Of a stretch of 64,000 bases of DNA, positions 38,182 to 47,393 are shown in pieces; the stretch's first letter is position 1; each line of letters begins with the position of its first letter. The position numbers and the translations under genes were made by a program. Source of the stretch: Colwellia sp. PAMC 21821 (GTDB taxonomy: Bacteria > Pseudomonadota > Gammaproteobacteria > Enterobacterales > Alteromonadaceae). The notes under the pieces were generated by a model that saw only the letters and a program-made list of their open reading frames with translations, ran no database searches and was not told where the DNA came from. The stretch is taken from NCBI RefSeq assembly GCF_002077175.1, contig NZ_CP014943.1, positions 3,162,001 through 3,226,000 of the forward strand, read 5' to 3'.

Positions 38182-40014
38182 GTGGCAGAAAAGAAACTCC
38201 AGCATTTTTACATTGCTGAAGATCAGTCGATTTATTTACTAAACCATGAAGATGCAACCAAGTTAAAGCAATGGGTTGAGCTTTGTCGTCAGCAATTAAC
38301 CTTGTTGGGGTATCAAAATATCGCTTTGATTGGTAAAGGGGCTTATGGCTTTGTTTTTGGCGGTGAAGACGAGCATGGTCAATCGCAAGTGTTTAAATTT
38401 TCTCGTATTAATTTACCGCAACATGTTCAAGACCGCTTAGCAGAAGAAGCCGATATTCAGCGACAACTGTCTCATCAGCGCATTCCAAAAATTATTGGCT
38501 ATTACAAAATCAAACGGCAATCCATTGTCCATATGGAGCGAGCACCGGGTATAGACCTAGAAAAACTTTCTTTTCAAAAAGGACCATTAGCGAGTGAATT
38601 AGTGGTTAAAATTGCCATACAACTGGCCGAAATTTTAAGTTACTTACGTGATACTCAACAACACGAAAAAGGTCGGCCATTTGTTCATGGTGACATTAAA
38701 CCTTCAAATGTGGTGTTTGACCCTGCAACTGAGAAAATTTACCTGGTTGATTGGGGCTCGGCAGTACCCGCACAACTAGACGTTAACGGACAATCAACCG
38801 CTAATAATATTATGGATTTAATGAGTAGTGACTTGCAAAATAGTAATGCACGCTTAGGTGATGTCTATTTTATTGGCGATGAGCAAATTAGCGGAGAAAT
38901 GTCCTCACCGCGCTTTGACGAGCAAGGCTTAGCGGCAACATTATATGCCCTAGCTTCTGGTCAGTCATGTCGTTACGGCAGCGCGGTGATCACGCCATTA
39001 TCTTTGGGGTTACCTAAATTACTGGCACAAATATTATCAGGCATGTTAAGCAAAGACAGAAGGACGCGAAATAGAGCCGGAGACTACTTCTTTAAGCATT
39101 TAGCCTTGTTAAAAAATACTGTCATGGCTGATCCACCTTTACCCGTAGAAATTAAACCATTGGTACCGGTTTGGTGTAAACGTTTTCATAAAGATATGGA
39201 TACGGTGGTGTATGGTTCTCGTAAATCTTTCTTACGCGAGTCTTCTGACTTAGATGAATTAAGCGAAATAGATGATGTACAGCTTGAGAAATATTATAAA
39301 AATTATCTTATGGGAATGGGCGATACCGAAAAGGCTTTTATTGCTGCGGTAAGCCGTTTAGCTAACTTTCCTGTCGTGGGCGGATTAGCCGTACGCTGGG
39401 AAAAAAATGGTGTGCATATTGATTCAAATCTATCGCTTTTTGACCCTAGTTTAAAAACGTCATTTCAAAGTGCGGTAAATAATATGGTCCGTCTTGCTCA
39501 GGGGATATTCAGAGTCGGGGTATTTAAAAGTTGTTTATTCAATGCCCGTAATACTTTACATTTTGAACGTGAGAATGAAGTAGACCCATTTCAAGCTAAA
39601 TCAAGCCAAGCTATCAATTATGATGTCAGTGATGTTGCCGTTATCGATGACATCACGCGATTACATTCTTATTTTGAAGACGGTGTTGATCCAGACGAAT
39701 ACCTCTATTTACCCGATGAAATTATGACAGTGCTAGCGCGTTTAAACCAAATTCATCATACCGGTTGCATTATTTTTGAGGTGCTACCGCGACATTTGAA
39801 AATTCACAGTTATTTAATGTTGTTAAACCACGATAAAGAAGTGGAATTTAAACAGTGCTTAACGGAAATTTTACAGTTACTCCCTACCATTACTGGTAAT
39901 GGTATTTCTGGTTTTATGAAACTACCCTACAAAGATACGCGATTTTTTGAACATATAAATGGCTTACCCGATAAATACTATCCAAGAAACCCAAAACAAA
40001 AAAAGGAGAGTTAA
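38182..40014 (+). CDS. atypical serine/threonine protein kinase with C-terminal extension
   Basis: A 610-residue protein. The kinase domain spans about residues 40-310: the glycine loop GKGAYGFVFG, Lys72 in VFKFS, catalytic Asp171 in HGDIKPSN and a metal site DWGSA (Asp190) in place of DFG. A C-terminal region of about 290 residues has no known domain and includes YLYLPDEI and CIIFEVLPRHLKIH. AAGGAAG precedes the GTG start. It overlaps no gene but sits 2 bp before a VOC protein, so the two are co-transcribed. The kinase fold is clear; substrate and signal are unknown. Confidence 0.82.
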   Translation: MAEKKLQHFYIAEDQSIYLLNHEDATKLKQWVELCRQQLTLLGYQNIALIGKGAYGFVFGGEDEHGQSQVFKFSRINLPQHVQDRLAEEADIQRQLSHQRIPKIIGYYKIKRQSIVHMERAPGIDLEKLSFQKGPLASELVVKIAIQLAEILSYLRDTQQHEKGRPFVHGDIKPSNVVFDPATEKIYLVDWGSAVPAQLDVNGQSTANNIMDLMSSDLQNSNARLGDVYFIGDEQISGEMSSPRFDEQGLAATLYALASGQSCRYGSAVITPLSLGLPKLLAQILSGMLSKDRRTRNRAGDYFFKHLALLKNTVMADPPLPVEIKPLVPVWCKRFHKDMDTVVYGSRKSFLRESSDLDELSEIDDVQLEKYYKNYLMGMGDTEKAFIAAVSRLANFPVVGGLAVRWEKNGVHIDSNLSLFDPSLKTSFQSAVNNMVRLAQGIFRVGVFKSCLFNARNTLHFERENEVDPFQAKSSQAINYDVSDVAVIDDITRLHSYFEDGVDPDEYLYLPDEIMTVLARLNQIHHTGCIIFEVLPRHLKIHSYLMLLNHDKEVEFKQCLTEILQLLPTITGNGISGFMKLPYKDTRFFEHINGLPDKYYPRNPKQKKES

Positions 40015-40016
40015 TT

Positions 40017-40400
40017 ATGAGTGATAATAAAATAGGCACAATGGCGTGGCTTGATATATCAGTAGATAATGCGCCTGAAGTAAAATCTTTCTATGAAGAT
40101 GTAATCGGTTGGAAAAGCGAAAATATTGCTATGGGCGATTATGATGATTACGCCATGCTTGAGCCAACCAACAACGAAGCTGTGGCGGGCATTTGCCATG
40201 CAAAAGGGGTAAATAAAGATTTACCACCCGCTTGGTTACCCTATTTTTTGGTGGCGGATATTGAAGCTTCATTGCATGCCGTGCTCGCTAATGGAGGTAA
40301 GTTAATTACTGAAATTAAATTTATGGGTAGTGATAAGTATGCGGTGATTAAAGATCCCGCAGGTGCTGCTTGTGCGATTTATCAAAAAATTTCGCAGTAG
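40017..40400 (+). CDS. VOC-family (glyoxalase-like) protein
   Basis: A 127-residue two-module protein of the vicinal oxygen chelate superfamily. The first module has GTMAWLDISVDNAPEVKSFYEDVIGW and the second WLPYFLVADIEASLHAVLANGG ... KYAVIKDPAGAACAIYQ. The paired pattern and length fit the bleomycin-resistance/glyoxalase group that acts as lyase, dioxygenase or binding protein. It follows the kinase gene by 2 bp with GGAG upstream, so is likely co-expressed with it. The reaction is unknown. Confidence 0.85.
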   Translation: MSDNKIGTMAWLDISVDNAPEVKSFYEDVIGWKSENIAMGDYDDYAMLEPTNNEAVAGICHAKGVNKDLPPAWLPYFLVADIEASLHAVLANGGKLITEIKFMGSDKYAVIKDPAGAACAIYQKISQ

Positions 40401-40443
40401 TTACATCAAGTAAAATCGTCAGCACTTAGCTCAGGGTAATAAT

Positions 40444-40727
40444 CAAGGCAAAGTATTAGTCAGCAAATTTCACTAATTTATCGAATTAATAATCTTTATC
40501 CCTAATTTGGGGCATTAGTGTAATTCGTTGACAGTCACTTAAAAGACAAAACCAATACGCCGCCACCTAGGCACTGAGGGACTTCGTCTTGCACCGAGAA
40601 GAGCAAAACAATTAAAGTAAGATTTAGCCTAATCCTGCATTTATTTACTCATTCTTTTCTCATTCATTTCTTCCTGTAATATTTAGCAAATGATCCACAG
40701 GGAGAACACAATGAGAACGGAATGAGG
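40444..40727 (-). repeat. diverged inverted copy of the 294-bp repeat unit
   Basis: Read on the minus strand, this stretch matches the unit of the tandem array at 43590-45507 along almost its whole length. It keeps the outer hairpin arms (ATGAGAACGGAATGAGG), the GACTTCGTC segment, the GTAATTCGTTGACAG segment and the GCAAATTTCACTAATTTATCG end. It is more diverged than the array units are from one another. Its outer end abuts the MITE-like element at 40728. Confidence 0.85.
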
Positions 40728-40932
40728 TAATACCAATTTGATTAATTAAGTGTTCTACTTTTTCATGAGGAAAATGGATAGCTACACTGGATAATTACAA
40801 GGCACAAAATTTAGTCAGTAATTATGCTACTTGTAAATTTTATAACGCCGCAGTTATTCATTTTAACCATTAACCGTTAGCCATTAACCGTTAACCGTTA
40901 AACATGAGCAGCTAATTAATCAACTTGGTATA
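40728..40932. mobile_element. MITE-like element with about 21-bp terminal inverted repeats
   Basis: The left end AATACCAATTTGATTAATTA and the right end, read on the other strand, TATACCAAGTTGATTAATTA match at 18 of 20 positions. The 205-bp element has no ORF. Inside it are AAGGC at 40799 and GCAGTTATT at 40850, spaced as in a second copy near nadA, and a run of 7-bp TTAACCG repeats (40863-40904). Confidence 0.6.
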
Positions 40933-40958
40933 AACCACCTTGAGCGGGTTTACTGTTG

Positions 40959-42023
40959 TTAGCAACATACTATTGGTTTAATGTTATTCGTATTTGCTGT
41001 CGCGACCCGCTGTGAAAATTCATCAGCTAAGCATTCAGACTCTTTTAATACGGTTTGCCAGTACTTCAATCGAGTCGATGGGTCTAAATCAATAAAGTCT
41101 TTTCGGTCGGGAATTTTCCCATAAGGTAGGCGAGCAATAAATTCGGCTGAAGGCACTAACATTACGGTATTCTTATAATATTGTGCGTTAACCTTGCGTG
41201 ATAAGTTCTTGTCAAACCAGCCCGCTTTTGGCGTTGGTGAAAAATGAGGGTAAAGCGTAAGCCCGGAGGTTGGCTTTATATCTACATCAAAGTGATAATC
41301 AATGATCCCACCGTCACGATACATGCCTTTTGGCGAGCCGATAATATCTTTAATACCTTCCATAACAACAGGAATAGAGCCAGAAGCAAGTAAACTCGAG
41401 GTTAAGTTTTCATTATTTAGCGCTTGATGCTGGGTATTAAAGTTAAAATTGTCGTTGATGGTTAACTGGCTTTTCGGGTGATGGTATACATAGCGTTGGT
41501 ATTGTTTTGCCAGTAAACCGCGATTAACTTGATTAAATGCCATACTAGATATTAAGCCAAAAAATAACGGTATTTTGTGTTCTAAGGACGTTAAACCACG
41601 ACACTTTGCGACAATAAAATGTGCCTTAAATACCGGATTGTTGATGATTTCGTTACTACCGTTTGGACCTAAAACTGCTTCAAGCAGTGCTAAAGCTTTG
41701 GTAGTAATTTCTTGCTTGTTAGCTTTAACAGAATATGTGGTTTCTGAATACAGTGTGGCTAAGCGAGTAATAGCAGCAACAGGATCGTTTTGGCTAAGCG
41801 CAGCAAAGCGAAATGCGCCAGCTGAAGAGCCGACTAAATTTAACTCTGAACTACGGTCTTTAAAGTATTCACCAAAAAGGTATTTATCTAAACCAAATAA
41901 GCTAAACCATTTAGGCCCGCCACTTGCGCCAAGCATAGTGGTAAAAAGTGTTTGCTTAAAACCTTGTTGTTGAATTGTTTTTAAGGCATCGCTGCCGCAA
42001 TAAATATCTAGCATATTAGCCAT
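40959..42023 (-). CDS. patatin-like phospholipase family protein
   Basis: A 354-residue protein. The oxyanion loop is GASGGPKW, the nucleophile elbow is VGSSAGAF (GxSxG with the catalytic Ser), and the partner Asp is in YRDGGIIDYH. These give the Ser-Asp dyad of patatin-like acyl hydrolases, which release fatty acids from membrane lipids. No signal peptide is visible, so it is probably cytosolic or membrane-peripheral. It lies 82 bp downstream of dgt on the same strand, with 7-bp repeats between them. Confidence 0.85.
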   Translation of the reverse strand: MANMLDIYCGSDALKTIQQQGFKQTLFTTMLGASGGPKWFSLFGLDKYLFGEYFKDRSSELNLVGSSAGAFRFAALSQNDPVAAITRLATLYSETTYSVKANKQEITTKALALLEAVLGPNGSNEIINNPVFKAHFIVAKCRGLTSLEHKIPLFFGLISSMAFNQVNRGLLAKQYQRYVYHHPKSQLTINDNFNFNTQHQALNNENLTSSLLASGSIPVVMEGIKDIIGSPKGMYRDGGIIDYHFDVDIKPTSGLTLYPHFSPTPKAGWFDKNLSRKVNAQYYKNTVMLVPSAEFIARLPYGKIPDRKDFIDLDPSTRLKYWQTVLKESECLADEFSQRVATANTNNIKPIVCC

Positions 42024-42043
42024 TGTTAGATAACGTCTCTTTT

Positions 42044-42084
42044 GGTTATTGGTTATTGGTTATTGGTTATTTGTTATTGGTTAC
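42044..42084 (+). repeat. heptameric tandem repeat GGTTATT
   Basis: Four exact GGTTATT units, one TGTTATT and a partial unit fill the gap between dgt and the patatin gene. Confidence 0.9.
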
Positions 42085-42105
42085 TTGGCGTATTCACTTT
42101 ATTCG

Positions 42106-43452
42106 TTAATAATCGTGTTTACCGAAACCGGTTTGCCCGATAGGTAAAAACAACGTTTGATAAAGCCTAGTGGCATATTCATCGGTCATGCCGGCGACAT
42201 AGTCAGCGATCACACGGTGTTGATTTTGATTATTTTCTTTTGCCATTTGCCAACGTACTACCGTACTTTTTGGCAGTAAACGCTCAGGATCAGAAGATAG
42301 AGCCTCAAATAACTCCATAACAATTTGTTGACCACGGTATTCTAATTGTTGAATTGACGTTTGCTTAATAACATATTGATAAACAAAGTCTTTAAAAATT
42401 TGTAACACTTTTGCTGGAAACAATGGATGCACAGCATTAAATCGTAAAAGTGGCTCTTGAAAATCACAAGCTTTGGTTTTATTAATATCGACTAATTCAA
42501 CAGCGGTTATTAAGTAATTGACGAGACCACCAATAGCTTCTTTTTGTTTATAACGTTGATTGCTAAATAAATTACCGGCTAAGTTTTTACTGTAATCTTG
42601 TAACCATTTATCGTCAATTTTTAGCAACTTCTGGATGACATTTTCGTCAAAATCTTGTTGATTTACTACGCCAGTTACTATGGCATCTTCTAAATCATGA
42701 ATGCCATAGGCAATATCGTCAGCTAACTCCATCATTGAACAATCTAAAGACTTATATACCGTTTTACTATGATTATTGCTTTTTGTTTTAAATTGTTGAA
42801 AAAGCTCCTTATCTTGTTGACATAATGGCGACAATACCCAGTTAATCATCTCAATGTCGTCGAGATATAAGCCTTTTGGCGGATGCCATTTTGAGGCTTC
42901 TAACTGACGAAAAGAGGCTGGTAAGACTTGAGGGGTGTCTTGCTGCAAGTTGCCTAACGTTTGCGGATACTTTATTAAGCCGAGCAATGTTCTGCGGGTT
43001 AAGTTCATACCAAAATGTTCACTAAAAGGCTCTAAGTGCGCAACGATTCGAAAGGTTTGTCCATTGCCTTCAAAGCCGCCGTGATCACGCATCATATAAT
43101 GTAAGGCAACTTCTCCACCATGACCGAAGGGTGGATGGCCAATATCATGCGCTAAACATAACGATTCAATTAAACTGTCGTCAGCGGGAAGTAGCGCTGT
43201 GCTCTGCTCAGGATATTTACTGCGAATTTGCGCGATAATGCCACTGCCAATCTGTGCGGCTTCTAAAGAGTGAGTTAATCGAGTGCGGTGAAAATCACTT
43301 TGACCACTACCCATAACCTGGGTTTTTGATTGTAATCGTCGAAATGCGGCAGAATGGAGGATACGTGCTCGGTCACGTTGAAATGGGCTGCGGTGGTCTT
43401 GATGTCTTTTCGCTACTCGCTCTAACCGTCTTTCTAGCCAAGGATTTTCCAT
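42106..43452 (-). CDS. dgt: dGTPase-like deoxynucleoside triphosphate triphosphohydrolase
   Basis: A 448-residue HD-domain enzyme that removes triphosphate from deoxynucleotides. The HD metal ligands are RLTHSLEAAQIG, LAHDIGHPPFGHGGE and the later ADDIAYGIHDLED. Arginine-rich N-terminal motifs (QRDRARILHSAAFRRLQSKTQV) match the Dgt/SAMHD1-like type. Dgt proteins control dNTP pools, and some relatives act against phages, but the neighbours here do not suggest a defence locus. Length and motifs match the short, Dgt-like type. The array of 294-bp repeats lies just upstream. Confidence 0.92.
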   Translation of the reverse strand: MENPWLERRLERVAKRHQDHRSPFQRDRARILHSAAFRRLQSKTQVMGSGQSDFHRTRLTHSLEAAQIGSGIIAQIRSKYPEQSTALLPADDSLIESLCLAHDIGHPPFGHGGEVALHYMMRDHGGFEGNGQTFRIVAHLEPFSEHFGMNLTRRTLLGLIKYPQTLGNLQQDTPQVLPASFRQLEASKWHPPKGLYLDDIEMINWVLSPLCQQDKELFQQFKTKSNNHSKTVYKSLDCSMMELADDIAYGIHDLEDAIVTGVVNQQDFDENVIQKLLKIDDKWLQDYSKNLAGNLFSNQRYKQKEAIGGLVNYLITAVELVDINKTKACDFQEPLLRFNAVHPLFPAKVLQIFKDFVYQYVIKQTSIQQLEYRGQQIVMELFEALSSDPERLLPKSTVVRWQMAKENNQNQHRVIADYVAGMTDEYATRLYQTLFLPIGQTGFGKHDY

Positions 43453-43517
43453 GATACCTCTATTTCAAAGTGAATTAACCGAACGATACAAATAGTATAT
43501 TATTCTTTAAAGGAAGG

Positions 43518-43541
43518 TAATACCAAATCCATTAAGTTAAT
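43518..43541 (+). repeat. solo end of the TAATACCAA repeat family
   Basis: TAATACCAAATCCATTAAGT resembles the terminal repeat of the MITE-like elements and lies about 50 bp before the tandem array, mirroring the contact of the inverted unit with a MITE at 40728. Confidence 0.4.
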
Positions 43542-43589
43542 CCTAGCTTAGCGAACGCAAACAGCTTGAGACCGACTTTTAGTGTTTTA

Positions 43590-45507
43590 CCTCATTCCGT
43601 CCTCATTCTCTTCTCCCTGTGGATCATTTTCTAAGTATTACAGGGAGAAGTGAATGAGAAAAGAATGAGTAAATATTGAATAAGTGTGAAGTTAGCTAAG
43701 ATCTTACTTTAATTGTTTTTGCTCTGCTCGGTGTAGGACGAAGTCCCTCGGTGCCTCGGTGGTACAATGCTTTTGTGTCTTAAGTGACCGTCAACGAATT
43801 ACGCTAATGACCCTAATTAGGGATACATATCTATAATTCGATAAATTAGTGAAATTTGCTGACCAATATTTTGCCTTGTTTTACCTCATTCCGTCCTTAT
43901 TGTTTTCTCCCTGTGGATCATTTTCTAAGTATTACAGGGAGAAGTGAATGAGAAAAGAATGAGTAAATATTGAATAAGTGTGAAGTTAGCTAAGATCTTA
44001 CTTTAATTGTTTTTGCTCTGCTCGGTGTAGGACGAAGTCCCTCGGTGCCTCGGTGGTACAATGCTTTTGTGTCTTAAGTGACCGTCAACGAATTACGCTA
44101 ATGACCCTAATTAGGGATACATATCTATAATTCGATAAATTAGTGAAATTTGCTGACCAATATTTTGCCTTGTTTTACCTCATTCCGTCCTTATTGTTTT
44201 CTCCCTGTGGATCATTTTCTAAGTATTACAGGGAGAAGTGAATGAGAAAAGAATGAGTAAATATTGAATAAGTGTGAAGTTAGCTAAGATCTTACTTTAA
44301 TTGTTTTTGCTCTGCTCAGTGTAGGACGAAGTCCCTCGGTGCCTCGGTGGTACAATGGTTTTGTGTCTTAAGTGACCGTCAACGAATTACGCTAATGACC
44401 CTAATTAGGGATAAAGATTGTTAATTCGATAAATTAGTGAAATTTGTTGATCAATATTTTGCTTTGTTTTGCCTCATTCCGTTCTCATTCTCTTCTCCCT
44501 GTGGATCATTTTCTAAGTATTACAGGGAGAAGTGAATGAGAAAAGAATGAGTAAATATTGAATAAGTGTGAAGTTAGCTAAGATCTTACTTTAATTGTTT
44601 TTGCTCTACTCGGTGTAGGACGAAGTATCTCGGTGCCTCGGTGGTAAAATGATTTTGTGTCTTAAGTGACCGTCAACGAATTACGCTAATGACCCTAATT
44701 AGGGATAAAGATTGTTAATTCGATAAATTAGTGAAATTTGCTGACCAATATTTTGCCTTGTTTTGCCTCATTCCGTTCTCTTTCTCTTCTCCCTGTGGAT
44801 CATTTTCTAAGTATTACAGGGAGAAATGAATGAGGAAAGAATAAGAAAATAAATGAAATGCTCGGCAAGATCTTACTTTAATTTTTTTGCTCTACTCGTT
44901 GCAGGACGAAGTCTCTCGGTACCTCGGTGGTAAAATGATTTTGTGTCTTAAGTGACCGCCAACGAATTACGCTAATGACCCTAATTAGGGATACATATCT
45001 ATAATTCGATAAATTAGTGAAATTTGTTGATCAATATTTTGCCTTGTTTTGCCTCATTCCGTTCTCATTCTCTTCTCCCTGTGGATCATTTTCTAAGTAT
45101 TACAGGGAGAAATGAATGAGGAAAGAATAAGAAAACAAATGAAATGCTCGGCAAGATCTTACTAAAATTTTTTTGCTCTACTCGGTGCAGGATGAAGTCC
45201 CTCTGCGCCTCGGTGGTAAAATGATTTTGTGTCTTAAGTGACCGTCAACGAATTACGCTAATGACCCTGATTAGGGATAAAGATTGTTAATTCGATAAAT
45301 TAGTGAAATTTGTTGATCAATATTTTGCCTTGTTTTGCCTCATTCCGTTCTCATTCTCTTCTCCTTGTGGATCATTTTCTAAGTATTACAGGGAGAAAAG
45401 AATAAGAAAAGAATGAGAAAATAAATGAAATGCTCGGCAAGATCTTACTTTAATTGTTTTGCTCTACTCGGTGCAATACGAAGTCCCTCGGTGGTAAAAT
45501 ATTTTTG
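43590..45507 (+). repeat. tandem array of seven units, about 294 bp each
   Basis: Units start with CCTCATTCCG at 43590, 43884, 44178, 44472, 44766, 45052 and 45338; the first four spacings are exactly 294 bp and the next two 286 bp, and the last unit is cut after about 170 bp. Every unit has two 30-bp arms (in unit 1, 43591-43620 and 43640-43669; 26 of 30 pairs) around a 19-base loop, an AGGACGAAGTCC hairpin, and the palindrome CCCTAATTAGGG. Units 1-3 are almost identical, so copying is recent. No ORF, tRNA or spacer pattern is seen. The array ends 10 bp from the cmoB stop. Confidence 0.95.
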
Positions 45508-45516
45508 ACCATCAAG

Positions 45517-46482
45517 TTATTTATTGGCAATAAATATCGCACGTTTTGGCGCTGGGTAGCCTTCAATAGTTTTGCTGTTATCATTAGGGTCAAGAAAGTC
45601 TTGTAATGATTCAGTGTCTATCCAGTCGGTTTTACGTTGTTCGTCAAGCGCAGTTATATCGGTATTAACTACGCGAATATTTTTAAATCCACAGCGCTCA
45701 AGCCAGGCACACATAGCGTCACAACTGGGTAAAAACCACACGTTGCGCATTTTTGCATAGCGTTCACCCGGCACTAATACGGTATTTTCATCACCATCAA
45801 CCACTAACGTTTCTAGCACTAACTCGCCGCCTTTGACTAATTGCGCTTTTAATTGGTAAATAAAGTCTATCGGTGAGCGACGGTGATATAAAACACCCAT
45901 CGCAAAAACTGTATCGAAAGCATTCAGCTCAGGTAACTGTTCAACACCTAAGGGTAAAAGGTTAACGCTGTCATCTTGTACAAAATGTTGTATGGCTTGA
46001 AATTGCGACAAAAACAATTGTGTTGGGTCAATACCCACAACAAACTCTGCACCTGCACCGCGCATTCGCCACAAGTGATAGCCACTGCCACAGCCAATAT
46101 CTAAAACATAACGATTACGCAAATCACTTATATGTGGCGCTAAGCGATCCCATTTAAAATCTGACCGCCATTCTGTATCTATATGCAGCCCATGAATATG
46201 ATAAGGGCCTTTGCGCCAAGGTTTGAATTTTTTAAGTAAATTTTCTAGACGTTTATACTCGCCATCATTAATATCAGCCCGTTCTCCGGCTCGTACCGTG
46301 GTACTAATATCAATACTCGATGGTGATGTTTTAGGCAGTGCAGTGATGGTTTTTTGCCATTGGGCAAATTCGCCATGTAAATGTTGCTCACGCCACTGAG
46401 TAAGTTGAGCGGGTAAAGTGTTTAGCCAATGGCTTAATCGGTTACTGGCTATTTTTTGATAAAAGCTGTTAAATGAAATCAT
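45517..46482 (-). CDS. cmoB: tRNA U34 carboxymethyltransferase CmoB
   Basis: A 321-residue enzyme that transfers the carboxymethyl group of carboxy-SAM to 5-hydroxyuridine at tRNA position 34, making cmo5U for wobble reading. Family marks are [24 protein letters not shown], the SAM-binding [20 protein letters not shown] and [15 protein letters not shown]. It lies 4 bp after cmoA and is translated with it. Its 3' end borders the tandem repeat array; no ordinary terminator is seen. Confidence 0.96.
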   Translation of the reverse strand: MISFNSFYQKIASNRLSHWLNTLPAQLTQWREQHLHGEFAQWQKTITALPKTSPSSIDISTTVRAGERADINDGEYKRLENLLKKFKPWRKGPYHIHGLHIDTEWRSDFKWDRLAPHISDLRNRYVLDIGCGSGYHLWRMRGAGAEFVVGIDPTQLFLSQFQAIQHFVQDDSVNLLPLGVEQLPELNAFDTVFAMGVLYHRRSPIDFIYQLKAQLVKGGELVLETLVVDGDENTVLVPGERYAKMRNVWFLPSCDAMCAWLERCGFKNIRVVNTDITALDEQRKTDWIDTESLQDFLDPNDNSKTIEGYPAPKRAIFIANK

Positions 46483-46486
46483 TAGT

Positions 46487-47236
<750 letters not shown>

Positions 47237-47393
47237 CTAACGTTAGAAGATATAAAAAGGTATTTTACCTGATATTTTCAACGATAAACAAGACAATGTA
47301 CTTTTATGTTATTCATTAGCAGGCAGTAACAGCCTATTTATTGCCAAATTTTACTGACAGCAATAACTAAAATAACAATAATGAGAATTTAAA

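Noticed and set aside
41575..41973. 132-residue plus-strand reading frame inside the patatin gene
   Set aside because: It lies wholly antisense to a gene with clear catalytic motifs and has no family features.
42106..43452. Phage-defence role for dgt with the patatin gene
   Set aside because: Patatin and dGTPase proteins occur in some defence systems, but here there is no nucleotidyl cyclase, toxin or integrase next to them, and both look like housekeeping types.
43590..45507. Could be a CRISPR array
   Set aside because: Units are about 294 bp and nearly identical throughout; there are no short repeats with unique spacers and no cas genes nearby.
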